64,000 nucleotides of DNA from Xenorhabdus thuongxuanensis (GTDB lineage: Bacteria > Pseudomonadota > Gammaproteobacteria > Enterobacterales > Enterobacteriaceae). The stretch is from assembly GCF_001908095.1 (NCBI RefSeq), contig NZ_MKGR01000007.1, positions 26,239 to 90,238 on the forward strand. The letters are read 5' to 3'. Positions 18,093-27,851 of this stretch are shown in pieces. Below the pieces are notes generated by a model. That model had not been told where the DNA came from, made no database searches, and was given only the letters and a program-made list of their open reading frames with translations. Made by a program: the position numbers and the translations under genes. Position 1 is the stretch's first letter; each line of letters starts with the position of its first letter.

Positions 18093-19202
18093 ATGGAAAA
18101 ATCACAATCACGCCCAGATCTACCTAAGCTGTTATTTGCTCTATTCTTCATTTTATTGCTCATTACCACCAGCTTTTGGGTCTTAAGTCCCTTTATTTTA
18201 GGATTTATTTGGTCAGGAATGGTGGTTATCGCAACTTGGCCATTATTGGAAATATTACAACAACGATTATGGGGAAAACGCTGGATTGCGGTTTCTATCA
18301 TGACATTACTATTAGTTCTGTTGTTTGTTATCCCTATTGCATTACTTGTCAACAGCTTAGTAGAAAACAGCGCTCCATTGATTGAATGGGCAAAATCTCC
18401 TTCCTCTTTCCAACTTCCACAGTTGGAGTGGCTCAATCGGATACCTGTCATTGGCGAAGATTTATATCTTAAATGGCAGGATTTGATTGCTGATGGTAGT
18501 AACATGCTTCTCAACAAAATTCCTCCTTACATCGGTAAAACAGCAACCTGGTTTTTTACCCAGGCCGCTAATGCAGGGCGTTTTCTTTTTCATCTGGTAC
18601 TGATGGTAATGTTCAGTGTATTACTTTATTGGAAAGGTGATCAGGTTATGCTGAGTATCCGCCATTTTGCTATCCGGCTGGCAGATCAACGAGGTGATGC
18701 CGTAGTATTGCTGGCTGCCCGATCCATCCGAGCCGTCGCTCTTGGTGTGGTTGTAACAGCATTGGTTCAAGCCATTGCAGGCGGAATTGGGCTGACAATT
18801 GCCGGCATTCCGTATCCAATGATATTGACAGTACTGATGTTTGTATGCTGTGTTGCCCAGCTTGGGCCTCTGCTTGTTCTCGTTCCATCTATCGCATGGC
18901 TTTATTGGACGGGAGAAACAACCTGGGGAACCATTTTAATTATCTGGAGCCTGGTATTAACCACAATGGATGGTGTCCTGCGCCCTTTTTTGATCCGTCT
19001 TGGTGCTGATTTGCCTATGGTATTAATTCTTACTGGTGTAATCGGTGGGATCCTTTCATTGGGTGTCATTGGACTATTTATTGGGCCTGTTGTACTGGCT
19101 GTTTCTTACAGCTTACTATTGGCATGGATGAATGAAATTCCTAAACCCGAAGAAAAAATGACAGATATAAAAAAACATTTTGGGAAAAAGCACATCAAAT
19201 AA
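18093..19202 (+). CDS. ydiK: AI-2E family inner membrane transporter YdiK
   Basis: This is a 369-residue polytopic membrane protein of the AI-2 exporter-like (PerM/TqsA) superfamily. It has an N-terminal hairpin of two helices, a periplasmic segment at about 75-145, and a C-terminal bundle with GVVVTALVQAIAGGIGLTIA and RPFLIRLGADLPMVLILTG. It matches E. coli YdiK (370). The substrate is unknown. The ATG at 18093 fits the E. coli length, and an in-frame TTG at 18078 would add five residues. It is divergent from ydiJ and followed by rprA, the E. coli order. Confidence 0.88.
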   Translation: MEKSQSRPDLPKLLFALFFILLLITTSFWVLSPFILGFIWSGMVVIATWPLLEILQQRLWGKRWIAVSIMTLLLVLLFVIPIALLVNSLVENSAPLIEWAKSPSSFQLPQLEWLNRIPVIGEDLYLKWQDLIADGSNMLLNKIPPYIGKTATWFFTQAANAGRFLFHLVLMVMFSVLLYWKGDQVMLSIRHFAIRLADQRGDAVVLLAARSIRAVALGVVVTALVQAIAGGIGLTIAGIPYPMILTVLMFVCCVAQLGPLLVLVPSIAWLYWTGETTWGTILIIWSLVLTTMDGVLRPFLIRLGADLPMVLILTGVIGGILSLGVIGLFIGPVVLAVSYSLLLAWMNEIPKPEEKMTDIKKHFGKKHIK

Positions 19203-19210
19203 TCAAATCA

Positions 19211-19240
19211 TTGCGCGAAAAAAATAATATTTTCGCGCAA
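19211..19240 (+). terminator. ydiK terminator hairpin
   Basis: An 11-bp perfect stem TTGCGCGAAAA/TTTTCGCGCAA (19211-19221 with 19230-19240) lies 8 bp after the ydiK stop. The tail TTATAAAAC is weak in T. Confidence 0.65.
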
Positions 19241-19373
19241 TTATAAAACTGGTGAATATATCAGTCAAATTCCACTCAAAATACAAAGTTATTTTTCGAA
19301 AAAAATAAGCCCTACTAAGAAAATTGTTGCAAAAAAGTTATTTTTACAAAGTTCCTTTTCTAATCTCTATTTA

Positions 19374-19389
19374 TTAAGAGGATTCTTAA
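19374..19389 (+). promoter_or_regulatory. RcsB box upstream of rprA
   Basis: TTAAGAGGATTCTTAA is a near-perfect inverted repeat of the RcsB-type half site (TAAGA/TCTTA). It lies about 42 bp before the inferred rprA start, next to where the -35 element falls. TAGTAT at 19412-19417 is a plausible -10. E. coli rprA is strongly activated by RcsB. Confidence 0.72.
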
Positions 19390-19423
19390 TGAATAAACTC
19401 ACCTATTAAATTAGTATTCACTT

Positions 19424-19549
19424 CATCGAAACAAATGTTTCCCAGAGTATTGCTACCTCAGCCTATAACGCCATAGGCTAGGTTCAATGAAGTAATATAT
19501 ATTGCTGTGTGTAGTCTTTGCCTGTCAGCCCATGATAGGCTTTTTTTTT
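19424..19549 (+). ncRNA. rprA: RprA small regulatory RNA
   Basis: The segment GCTGTGTGTAGTCTTTGCC (about 19504-19522) is identical to the conserved 3' part of E. coli RprA. It runs into a terminator hairpin (19520-19527 with 19533-19540) and nine Ts. The gene is in the E. coli position after ydiK, with an RcsB box upstream. RprA is an Hfq-dependent RNA that activates rpoS translation and represses csgD and ydaM in E. coli. The 5' half is not obviously conserved and forms its own hairpin (AGCCTAT/ATAGGCT, about 19460-19479). The 5' end is estimated from the promoter, so the length (about 126 nt against 105) is approximate. Confidence 0.85.
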
Positions 19550-19573
19550 GTATTCAAAAAATCATGTGACATA

Positions 19574-19615
19574 AAATATAAAAGCCTGAAAGTATATTAA
19601 CAGGCTTTTATATTT
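19574..19615 (-). terminator. ppsA terminator
   Basis: A perfect 15-bp stem (19574-19588 with 19601-19615) built around AAAAGCCTG/CAGGCTTTT has a 12-nt loop, 27 bp past the ppsA stop. On the minus strand the arm itself ends in a T-rich stretch. Confidence 0.75.
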
Positions 19616-19642
19616 AAATTAAATTCGATTAGTTATTTCCAG

Positions 19643-22021
19643 CTAATTGTTTTCAGCCAAAGCAATCCAAGTTTTCACAACTGTATCAGGATTCAATGAT
19701 AAACTGTCAATTCCTTCCTTCATTAACCACTGAGCAAAATCCTCATGATCCGAAGGTCCTTGTCCACAGATACCAACATATTTTCCTTGCCGTTTAGCTG
19801 ATTGAATTGCCATAGAAAGCAATTGTTTCACCGCTTCATTACGTTCATCGAATAATTCGGATACTACACCAGAATCGCGATCTAATCCCAAAGCTAATTG
19901 CGTCATATCATTTGAACCAATTGAGAAGCCGTCAAAATATTCAAGGAATTGATCTGCTAACAACGCATTCGATGGAATTTCACACATCATGATAACTTTC
20001 AAGCCATTCTCACCACGCCTCAAACCTTGAGATGCCAATTCCGCTATCACCGCTTCCGCCTGAGCAACGGTACGCACAAACGGGATCATCACTTCAACAT
20101 TAGTTAACCCCATCACATTACGTACCCGCTTGATCGCCTCACACTCCAAAGCAAAACATTGACGGAAACTGTCAGAAACGTAGCGCCCTGCCCCACGGAA
20201 ACCCAGCATTGGGTTTTCTTCATGTGGCTCATACGTGTCTCCACCCACTAAGTTCGCATATTCATTGGATTTGAAATCTGATAAGCGAACAATCACACGC
20301 TTAGGCCAAAATGCTGCCGCAAGCGTTGCAATCCCTTCCGTCAATTTTCCTACATAAAACTCAATCGGATCATCATAACCAACCATCAACGATTTAATTT
20401 GCTCTTGCAGCTCAGGAGATTGTTTAGAGTATTCAAGCAGGGCTCGAGGATGCACACCGATCATTCGGTTAATAATAAACTCCAGTCGAGCCAAACCAAC
20501 CCCTTCATTTGGTAAACAGGCGAAATCAAATGCGCGATCAGGATTACCCACATTCATCATGATTTTCACATCCAATTCCGGCAATTTATCAATTTGGGAA
20601 CTCTGAATGCTAAAGTCTAATTTATTCTGATAAACGTACCCCGTATCACCTTCTGAACAAGAAACTGTTACCTGTTGGCCTTCTTGCAAACGTTCAGTCG
20701 CATCGCCACAACCAACAACAGCAGGAATACCCAGTTCACGCGCAATAATAGCAGCATGGCAGGTACGTCCACCACGATTAGTAACAATAGCGGCTGCTCT
20801 TTTCATGATCGGTTCCCAATCCGGATCAGTCATATCAGTGACCAATACATCCCCCACTTGAATGCGATCCATCTCACTAAGATTGTGGATAACCTTGACT
20901 GTTCCAACACCAATACGATGCCCAATTGCCCGACCTTCTATCAATACATTGCCTTGCTCATTGAGTTGATAACGTTCCATTACTTGCCGATTTGATCGGA
21001 CAGTTTCAGGACGAGCCTGAACAATATATAACTTGCCATTGTGTCCATCTTTCGCCCACTCGATATCCATCGGACGACCATAATGTTTCTCAATCAGCAA
21101 AGCCTGTCTGGCCAGCTCTTCCACTTCACTGTCAACTAAAGAGAAACGATTGCGCAATTCCTCTGATACAGTTTCTGTACGCACTTGCTTACCATGCTCT
21201 TTACTATCTGCATAAACCATGCGGATTTTTTTAGAGCCAAGATTACGGCGCACTATTGCAGGGCGATTGTTATTCAATGTCGGTTTATGGACATAAAATT
21301 CATCAGGGTTTACTGCCCCCTGTACAACCATCTCTCCTAAACCATAAGCTGATGTAATGAATACAACCTGATCAAAACCTGATTCAGTATCGATCGTAAA
21401 CATCACTCCAGACGAAGCCAAATCAGAACGCACCATGCGCTGTATACCGGCAGAAAGTGCAACACCGCGGTGGTCATAACCCTGATGGACACGGTAAGAA
21501 ATGGCACGATCATTAAAAAGTGATGCAAAGACATGCTTGATAGCCACCATCACCGCATCAATACCTTGCACATTCAAAAAAGTTTCTTGCTGTCCAGCAA
21601 AAGAAGCATCTGGCATATCTTCCGCTGTTGCAGAAGAGCGCACGGCGAAAGAGGCATCAGGCTCGCCTTCAGACAATTGCAGATAGGCATCACGAATATC
21701 TTTTTCAAGTTGAGCTGTAAATGGCGTATCAATCACCCACTGACGGATCTGCGCACCAGCTTTAGCCAATTGATTAACATCATCAACATTGGTTTCATCC
21801 AGCAATTGATAAATACGCTGGTTCACACCACTTTGTTCCAGAAAATCATTAAATGCCTGGGCAGTTGTAGCAAAACCATTAGGAACAGACACGCCAAGTT
21901 CAGCCAGATTGGTGATCATCTCGCCAAGTGAGGCGTTTTTACCACCAACCCGATTAACATCATTCATGCCTAATTGGTTATACCAGAGCACATTGCTTGA
22001 GGTGAGGCCACTATTGGACAT
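19643..22021 (-). CDS. ppsA: Phosphoenolpyruvate synthase
   Basis: This enzyme converts pyruvate and ATP to phosphoenolpyruvate, AMP and phosphate, the gluconeogenic counterpart of pyruvate kinase. The 792 residues equal the E. coli length. The ATP-grasp N-terminal domain has [11 protein letters not shown] and the long DIEWAKDG segment. The swivelling phospho-histidine domain has [21 protein letters not shown] (catalytic His near 421). The C-terminal PEP/pyruvate domain has [17 protein letters not shown] and [10 protein letters not shown]. It is divergent from its own regulator ppsR, with a Cra-like site between them. Confidence 0.97.
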   Translation of the reverse strand: MSNSGLTSSNVLWYNQLGMNDVNRVGGKNASLGEMITNLAELGVSVPNGFATTAQAFNDFLEQSGVNQRIYQLLDETNVDDVNQLAKAGAQIRQWVIDTPFTAQLEKDIRDAYLQLSEGEPDASFAVRSSATAEDMPDASFAGQQETFLNVQGIDAVMVAIKHVFASLFNDRAISYRVHQGYDHRGVALSAGIQRMVRSDLASSGVMFTIDTESGFDQVVFITSAYGLGEMVVQGAVNPDEFYVHKPTLNNNRPAIVRRNLGSKKIRMVYADSKEHGKQVRTETVSEELRNRFSLVDSEVEELARQALLIEKHYGRPMDIEWAKDGHNGKLYIVQARPETVRSNRQVMERYQLNEQGNVLIEGRAIGHRIGVGTVKVIHNLSEMDRIQVGDVLVTDMTDPDWEPIMKRAAAIVTNRGGRTCHAAIIARELGIPAVVGCGDATERLQEGQQVTVSCSEGDTGYVYQNKLDFSIQSSQIDKLPELDVKIMMNVGNPDRAFDFACLPNEGVGLARLEFIINRMIGVHPRALLEYSKQSPELQEQIKSLMVGYDDPIEFYVGKLTEGIATLAAAFWPKRVIVRLSDFKSNEYANLVGGDTYEPHEENPMLGFRGAGRYVSDSFRQCFALECEAIKRVRNVMGLTNVEVMIPFVRTVAQAEAVIAELASQGLRRGENGLKVIMMCEIPSNALLADQFLEYFDGFSIGSNDMTQLALGLDRDSGVVSELFDERNEAVKQLLSMAIQSAKRQGKYVGICGQGPSDHEDFAQWLMKEGIDSLSLNPDTVVKTWIALAENN

Positions 22022-22124
22022 TAGAAACTATCCTTTTTTTACATTCGGAGATACAAATCGGAAAATTAAAGCTGCACTTCACAGCGGAAAATAGCCTAGC
22101 ACATTGTCTTGCCAGATATAGAAA

Positions 22125-22140
22125 GGTGAATCGATCAACC
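22125..22140 (-). promoter_or_regulatory. Cra (FruR) site between ppsA and ppsR
   Basis: GGTGAATCGATCAACC matches the well-conserved TGAATCG half of the Cra operator and closely resembles the known E. coli ppsA site (TGAATCGTTCAA). It is 104 bp before the ppsA start. In E. coli Cra activates ppsA, the opposite of its effect on pykF. Confidence 0.65.
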
Positions 22141-22212
22141 CAACAATATTATTTTTTTACGGGTATAATTTGGAAAAAACCCTAAGGGCATAACAATAAA
22201 AGAAGAGAGACA

Positions 22213-23076
22213 ATGATAGAAATCCATCCCCCTCAAACAGCAGAAAATGAAATACTAGAACGCAGCGTATTTTTTATTTCCGATGGAACAGCGATCACGG
22301 CAGAAGTATTAGGCCATGCCGTGTTATCCCAATTTCCAATTACTATTACTTCCTATACGTTACCTTTCGTGACGAGCAAAACCAGGGCAGAGGAAGTCAG
22401 AGAGCAAATAAACACGATATATCAGCAAACCCAAATCAAGCCATTAGTTTTCTATTCCATCATTTCGGATGAAGTTAAAAGCATTATTACCTGTAGTAAT
22501 GGATTTTGTCAGGATATTGTTCAAACATTAGTTGCACCATTACAGCAAGAAATTGGCCTGGAACCAAAACCAGAATTACACCGAACTCACGGCTTATCCA
22601 GAAAAAATCTGGGGCAATATGATGCGCGCATTGCTGCCATTGATTACACTCTCGCCCATGATGATGGTATTTCATTACGTAACCTTGATCAGGCTCAAGT
22701 TATTATTCTTGGCGTATCTCGGTGTGGGAAAACACCAACCAGCCTCTATCTTGCCATGCAATTTGGTATTCAAGCTGCAAACTATCCTTTTACCGCAGAT
22801 GATATGGATAATTTGCAGTTACCTGCCGCTTTAAAATCCTTTCAGCATAAATTATTTGGCCTAACTATTAGCCCTGAAAGGCTTGCTGCTATCCGTGAAG
22901 AGCGGCGTGAAAATAGTCGTTATGCTTCATTACGACAATGTCGGGTCGAAATTGCTGAAGTCGAGGCTTTATTCCGAAAAAACAAAATCAATTATCTGAA
23001 TACTACTAATTATTCTGTCGAAGAGATTTCAGCCAAAATTATTGATAGCATGGGATTAAAACGCCGTATGTTCTGA
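22213..23076 (+). CDS. ppsR: PEP synthase regulatory protein (kinase/pyrophosphorylase)
   Basis: PpsR is a DUF299 bifunctional enzyme that inactivates PpsA by ADP-dependent threonine phosphorylation and reactivates it by phosphate-dependent dephosphorylation. The 287 residues (277 in E. coli) show the start [18 protein letters not shown], the P-loop-like [15 protein letters not shown], and the C-terminal [20 protein letters not shown] typical of the family. It is divergent from its substrate gene ppsA. The ATG at 22213 has a GAGAGAC site. A small hairpin (ATGTTCTGA/TCAGAACAT, 23068-23087) overlaps the stop codon. Confidence 0.95.
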   Translation: MIEIHPPQTAENEILERSVFFISDGTAITAEVLGHAVLSQFPITITSYTLPFVTSKTRAEEVREQINTIYQQTQIKPLVFYSIISDEVKSIITCSNGFCQDIVQTLVAPLQQEIGLEPKPELHRTHGLSRKNLGQYDARIAAIDYTLAHDDGISLRNLDQAQVIILGVSRCGKTPTSLYLAMQFGIQAANYPFTADDMDNLQLPAALKSFQHKLFGLTISPERLAAIREERRENSRYASLRQCRVEIAEVEALFRKNKINYLNTTNYSVEEISAKIIDSMGLKRRMF

Positions 23077-23153
23077 TTTCAGAACATAACATGTTTAACA
23101 ATATTTATTCACAACACTTTCTCGCGCGAATATCATGATTGTCTGTTGAATTT

Positions 23154-23183
23154 ACTGGGGGTGCGTTATTGTGATTCCCCAGT
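23154..23183 (+). other. Hairpin in the aroH leader
   Basis: ACTGGGG/CCCCAGT (23154-23160 with 23177-23183) encloses a 16-nt loop, 50 bp before the aroH ATG. It is GC-rich against an AT-rich background and has no T tract. It could end ppsR transcripts or act in the aroH leader. I see no Trp-codon leader peptide and no clear TrpR operator. Confidence 0.45.
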
Positions 23184-23232
23184 CATTCCAAACTCTGTCT
23201 CAATATGAAGTAAAATCCGAGAAAGAAAGTAT

Positions 23233-24279
23233 ATGTATAAAACAGATGAGTTAAGAACCCACCGCATTGATAGCCTGATCACACCTAAAACACTTTTAGA
23301 ACAATATCCTATATCAGACAAAACATTACAAAATGTGACATTGTCACGAAAGCGTATTGAATCCATCCTAACAGGTGAGGAGCAACGTCTATTGGTCATT
23401 ATTGGCCCTTGCTCCATTCATGATGTTGATGCAGCCCTTGATTATGCCTCTCGTTTACGCACCCTGCGCAAAAAATACCAGCAAAATCTAGAAATCGTGA
23501 TGCGAACCTATTTCGAGAAACCGAGAACAGTTGTTGGCTGGAAAGGCTTAATTTCAGATCCCATGTTAGACGGCTCTTGCCAGGTTAATAAAGGGATCTC
23601 CCTTGCCCGTAAACTATTAATTGATATCAATGAATTAGGCGTCCCGACTGCTACAGAATTTCTAGATATGGTCACTGGCCAATACATTGCCGATTTAATT
23701 AGTTGGGGAGCAATCGGCGCCAGAACAACAGAGAGCCAAATTCACAGGGAAATGGCTTCTGCCTTGTCATGTCCAGTTGGTTTTAAAAACGGGACGGATG
23801 GCAATACACTTATCGCTATTGATGCAATACGTGCGGCACGAGCCAAACATATGTTTTTGTCCCCAGATAAAAACGGTCAGATGACTATTTATCAAACCAA
23901 TGGAAACCCCTATGGACATATTATTATGCGTGGTGGGAAAAAACCGAATTACAGTGCTGAAGATATTGCAGCAACCTGCCACAAATTACGTGAATTCCAC
24001 CTACCTGAACGTCTAATTGTGGATTGCAGCCACGCTAATTGCCAGAAAATTCATCATCGTCAATTGGATATAGCAAAAAATATCGGTGAACAAATCCAAT
24101 CAGGCTCAACAGCTATTGCTGGTGTTATGGCTGAAAGCTTTTTAGTCGAAGGAACCCAAAAAGTTATCAAGGGAGGAGCTTTGACATACGGACAATCTAT
24201 TACCGATCCATGCCTTGGCTGGCAGGATACGGAAGAATTTATCAATATTCTTGGCGAAGCCATGAGAAATCGTTCCTGA
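23233..24279 (+). CDS. aroH: 3-deoxy-D-arabino-heptulosonate 7-phosphate synthase, Trp-sensitive type
   Basis: This enzyme condenses phosphoenolpyruvate with erythrose 4-phosphate in the first step of the shikimate pathway. The 348 residues equal E. coli AroH. The active-site segments are VIIGPCSIHD, RTYFEKPRTVVGWKGLI, GARTTESQIHREMASALS, and FKNGTDGN. The N-terminal 45 residues match the allosteric region of the Trp isoenzyme more closely than AroF or AroG, and the position after ppsR is that of aroH in E. coli. The feedback specificity is inferred from this similarity. The ribosome site (GAGAAAG) is ordinary. Confidence 0.94.
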   Translation: MYKTDELRTHRIDSLITPKTLLEQYPISDKTLQNVTLSRKRIESILTGEEQRLLVIIGPCSIHDVDAALDYASRLRTLRKKYQQNLEIVMRTYFEKPRTVVGWKGLISDPMLDGSCQVNKGISLARKLLIDINELGVPTATEFLDMVTGQYIADLISWGAIGARTTESQIHREMASALSCPVGFKNGTDGNTLIAIDAIRAARAKHMFLSPDKNGQMTIYQTNGNPYGHIIMRGGKKPNYSAEDIAATCHKLREFHLPERLIVDCSHANCQKIHHRQLDIAKNIGEQIQSGSTAIAGVMAESFLVEGTQKVIKGGALTYGQSITDPCLGWQDTEEFINILGEAMRNRS

Positions 24280-24293
24280 ATCCTTTCCTTATT

Positions 24294-24320
24294 TTGGCTC
24301 CTACCGACTGTCGGGGCCAA
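24294..24320 (+). terminator. Hairpin after aroH
   Basis: An 8-bp stem TTGGCTCC/GGGGCCAA (one G-T pair) at 24294-24301 with 24313-24320, 14 bp after the aroH stop. The T content of the tail is low (TCATCC), so termination is plausible but not strong. Confidence 0.45.
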
Positions 24321-24410
24321 TCATCCAAAGAAATAATTATTTAAAATCAAAAATTTAAAAAGAAATTTCAGGTACAGAAAAAATAGCTTGAAGTTAACCA
24401 TCATTGAAAC

Positions 24411-24429
24411 GATAATTATTCTCAATATC
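24411..24429 (+). promoter_or_regulatory. Fur box of the hmu haem operon
   Basis: GATAATTATTCTCAATATC matches 15 of 19 positions of the Fur consensus. It lies 240 bp before hmuR, in the only promoter-sized gap upstream of the operon. Haem uptake loci of this type are Fur-repressed in Yersinia. Confidence 0.68.
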
Positions 24430-24455
24430 AGAATAATTACCGTTCACGTTTATTT

Positions 24456-24569
24456 ATGGGAAAATTAGCACATCGTCAACATGGCTACATAAGTCGCCTG
24501 CAACAGCAGATTCTTCCTGATCTACCCAACGATTCTATAAAGATCAATTGCATTTATGATCAACTCTGA
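24456..24569 (+). CDS. Possible 37-residue leader frame before hmuR
   Basis: An ATG at 24456 opens 37 codons (product starts MGKLAHRQHGYISRLQQQIL) between the Fur box and hmuR. It has no clear ribosome site. It lacks the LRxTRxGKLILTK ending of HemP/HmuP, the small protein often found here. I do not recognise it, and it may be chance. Confidence 0.2.
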   Translation: MGKLAHRQHGYISRLQQQILPDLPNDSIKINCIYDQL

Positions 24570-24668
24570 CGCAATAAAAAATATAACAAAATCACTGCTG
24601 AATAACAGTGATATATCAGTTAATTGTGTTCATAGGAACACGCTATTTCACCATGGAAATTGACTTGC

Positions 24669-26702
24669 ATGACTTTAATTAAATCACCAAATCTAAAACT
24701 GTCTACATTAAGTGTATTCATCTTCGCGAGTTTATCTTCTGCGAATGCCACAACAGTACCTTCGGAAACAGTACATTCCAAAAAAGGTAAATCATCCAAA
24801 GATACTGTAACTGTCTATGCCACTGGCAACCAACGTGACAGCTTTGAAGCCCCGATGATGGTTACAGTCATTGAAGGCAATTCTGCTAGCAATCAGGTTG
24901 CAGGCAACGCAAATGATTTACTGCGCAATATTCCGGGAATTGATGTCGCTGGCGTGGGTCGTACCAATGGGCAAGATATCAGCATTCGGGGTTATACCCA
25001 AAAAGGGGTTCTGACACTTGTTGATGGTATTCGGCAAGGGAATAATACCGGACACCTCAATGGCGTATTCCTCGATCCCGCTTTGATTAAACAAGTTGAA
25101 GTTGTCCGTGGCCCATCAGCACTACTTTACGGCAGTGGTGCTCTGGGTGGTGTTATTGCCTATCAAACAGTAGATGCTACTGATTTATTGGAAGAAGGCA
25201 AAAATACTGGTTTTCGTGTCTTTAGCCGTGCAGGTAGCGGTGACCACAGTCTGGGATTTGGGGGAGCTGCATTCGGTAAAACAGAACAGCTTGACGGATT
25301 AGTTGCATTTGGCACCCGTGATGTGGGCAATATCCGCTTCGGAAAGGGTATAACAGAAAATAACGATGAAACCATTGGTAACGCATTGGTAAAAGGCTCT
25401 TGGAAAATAGACGACAACCAAAAGCTCAGCGGCAACTTACGCTATTACCGTAATGAGGCACATGAGCCTCAAAATCCACAAACCATCTATGGCAAGAGAA
25501 ACGAACGATTAGACCGCACCACAACACAACGTAATGCTCAATTGTCTTATCAATTAAATCCTGCAGAATATAGCTGGTTAAATGCCAAAGTAGATATTTA
25601 TTATTCCGATATAAATATTAATAACAGAAGCAAAGACAAGGGCTTTGAAGGCCGTAAACAAGAAACTTATGGTATAAAACTTGAAAATAGATCCCATTTT
25701 GGAACCACTGCCTTTGCAACACACCAATTTACCTATGGTGGTGAAACCTATAAACAAAAACAAAAGCCAAGTAGCAGCATTGTAGAAGGTTTTCCCAACG
25801 CCGATATCCGTTTTGCATCTGGTTGGATTCAAGATGAAATGACCCTGCGTGATTTACCTGTTTCATTTATTGTGGGTACACGTTACGACAATTACAAAGC
25901 CACAAATAGCAAATATGATGATATCAGTGCCGATAAGTGGTCATCAAAAGGCGCTATTAGTATTACCCCCACAGATTGGTCAATGTTATTTGCTTCTTAT
26001 TCCCAAGCATTCCGTTCCCCGACTATGGGCGAAATGTATAATGATTCCAGACATTTTCCTGGAAACTATTGGAAACCCAATCCAAATCTACGCCCTGAAA
26101 GTAATGAAACTCAGGAATATGGCTTCGGACTACGTTTCGATGATGTTTTAGCCAACAATGATGGTCTGAAATTGAAAGCCAGTTATTTTGATACTAAAGC
26201 AAAAGATTACATCACATCCACCATAGGAAAAGACTTCACACAATCAATTAACATTCCAAAAGCCAAAATTTGGGGTTGGGATATTTCTATGACGTATGAT
26301 TCCGATTGGTTCTCCTGGAACCTTGCTTACAATCGAACTACGGGTAAGAACGAAAAAACTGGGGCATCTATAGGAGCACTGACTCCTGATACCCTAACCA
26401 GCACTTTGGATATTCCATTATCTGACACAGATTTTTCTATTGGATGGGTCGGTAAATTTACTCAGCATACCCAAGTTAAAGGGATATATGGCACCAATAA
26501 GGATGAATACGCTCGCAAGGTTTCTCAATACGCAGGTTATGGCGTCAATGACTTCTACGTTAGCTATCATGGCACTGGAACATTAAAAGGTCTAACTACC
26601 TCCGTTGTACTGGGTAACGCTTTTGATAAAACCTACTATTCATCGCTGGGAGCACCACAGCATGGTCGTAATGCAAAACTGTTTGTAAGCTACCAGTGGT
26701 AA
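24669..26702 (+). CDS. hmuR: TonB-dependent haem/haemoprotein receptor
   Basis: This is an outer membrane receptor that takes haem from haem proteins. The 677 residues (676 in Yersinia HmuR) comprise a signal peptide to about residue 27 (SSANA), a TonB box DTVTVYA (residues 45-51), and a plug domain (NDLLRNIPGIDVAGVGRTNG, VEVVRGPSALLYGSGALGGV). The 22-strand barrel carries the haem receptor signature: FRSP followed by NPNL with an intervening His. It ends with the C-terminal aromatic VSYQW. I chose the ATG at 24669; a TTG at 24660 is an alternative. It is the first gene of the hmuRSTUV operon and lies behind a Fur box. Confidence 0.93.
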   Translation: MTLIKSPNLKLSTLSVFIFASLSSANATTVPSETVHSKKGKSSKDTVTVYATGNQRDSFEAPMMVTVIEGNSASNQVAGNANDLLRNIPGIDVAGVGRTNGQDISIRGYTQKGVLTLVDGIRQGNNTGHLNGVFLDPALIKQVEVVRGPSALLYGSGALGGVIAYQTVDATDLLEEGKNTGFRVFSRAGSGDHSLGFGGAAFGKTEQLDGLVAFGTRDVGNIRFGKGITENNDETIGNALVKGSWKIDDNQKLSGNLRYYRNEAHEPQNPQTIYGKRNERLDRTTTQRNAQLSYQLNPAEYSWLNAKVDIYYSDININNRSKDKGFEGRKQETYGIKLENRSHFGTTAFATHQFTYGGETYKQKQKPSSSIVEGFPNADIRFASGWIQDEMTLRDLPVSFIVGTRYDNYKATNSKYDDISADKWSSKGAISITPTDWSMLFASYSQAFRSPTMGEMYNDSRHFPGNYWKPNPNLRPESNETQEYGFGLRFDDVLANNDGLKLKASYFDTKAKDYITSTIGKDFTQSINIPKAKIWGWDISMTYDSDWFSWNLAYNRTTGKNEKTGASIGALTPDTLTSTLDIPLSDTDFSIGWVGKFTQHTQVKGIYGTNKDEYARKVSQYAGYGVNDFYVSYHGTGTLKGLTTSVVLGNAFDKTYYSSLGAPQHGRNAKLFVSYQW

Positions 26703-26777
26703 AAGAACAAACAGATTATTATCTCGATTTCAGAACAAAATTGTTTTTAAACACCGTTTTTTAAGGAGCTAGCAACT

Positions 26778-27851
26778 GTGAATCAGTCACTTTATGAACG
26801 TTACCTACAAGCCAAGGCAGAAAACAAAGCTAAATATGCACGCGATCTGGCTGCTTACCTTAACGTCAGCGAAGGAGAGTTATTGCATAGCCGTGTCGGT
26901 ATCGACGCAAAACGTTTGAATATTGACGCTCCTACCCTGCTTCAAGAACTGGCAGCAGTTGGCGAAACCAAGGCGATTACCCGTAATGACTTCGCAGTTC
27001 ATGAGCATATTGGACGCTACGAAAATACCAAATTTAGCCCACATGTTGGTTTGATCCTTAATCCGCGTGAGCTTGACTTACGTCTATTCTTCGACCACTG
27101 GAGCAGCATTTTCTCTTTGGTTGAACCCGCAAAGAATGGTGTGCGTCACAGCATTCAATTCTTTGACCGCCAAGGCGATGCGTTGCATAAAGTCTATGCC
27201 ACCAGCAACACCGATATGGCTGAATGGGATGCACTGATCGAAAAATATCAGACTAGTGAAAATCCAACACTGGAAATCAAACCGGAAGAAGTGCCTGAAC
27301 ATGCAGAAGTTACGGAACAACTGAAAGCGCAGCTAGATGAGGAATGGCGTGCCATGACTGACGTTCATCAATTCTTCATTATGATGAAACGTCACAATCT
27401 TAACCGCCAGCAAATTTTCAATGCAGTTAAAGATGATTTGGCTTATCGTGTGGATAATTCAGCACTCACTCAAATTGTGGAAGTTGCCTATAAAGACCAA
27501 AACGAAATCATGATCTTTGTCGGAAACCGTGGTTGTGTCCAGATTTTTACGGGTAAATTGGAACGTCTGATGCCTTATCAGGCAGAAAATTCTACCCAGA
27601 AATGGCTCAACATTTTCAATCACAATTTCACTCTGCACCTGATTGAAAGTGCCATCGCAGAAAGCTGGGTGACCCGTAAACCAACCGATTGTGGCTTCGT
27701 CACCAGCCTTGAGTTGTTTGATGCCAATGGCAACCAAATCGCACAATTATACGGCCAACGCACTGAAGGCACTTCTGAACAAACTCAATGGCGTGAACAA
27801 ATTGCTGCTTTACCTAAACTGCAACCAGAACAGGAAACTTGTGTAGCATGA
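26778..27851 (+). CDS. hmuS: Haem-degrading/trafficking protein HmuS
   Basis: HmuS/ChuS-family cytoplasmic protein that receives haem from the HmuTUV importer and releases its iron. The 357 residues form two structural repeats of about 165 residues. KNGVRHSIQFFDRQGDALHKVY in the first corresponds to TDCGFVTSLELFDANGNQIAQLY in the second, as in the duplicated fold of the family. The start is a GTG at 26778 with a strong AAGGAG site. The end overlaps hmuT by the 4-bp ATGA, so the two are translationally coupled. Confidence 0.94.
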   Translation: MNQSLYERYLQAKAENKAKYARDLAAYLNVSEGELLHSRVGIDAKRLNIDAPTLLQELAAVGETKAITRNDFAVHEHIGRYENTKFSPHVGLILNPRELDLRLFFDHWSSIFSLVEPAKNGVRHSIQFFDRQGDALHKVYATSNTDMAEWDALIEKYQTSENPTLEIKPEEVPEHAEVTEQLKAQLDEEWRAMTDVHQFFIMMKRHNLNRQQIFNAVKDDLAYRVDNSALTQIVEVAYKDQNEIMIFVGNRGCVQIFTGKLERLMPYQAENSTQKWLNIFNHNFTLHLIESAIAESWVTRKPTDCGFVTSLELFDANGNQIAQLYGQRTEGTSEQTQWREQIAALPKLQPEQETCVA

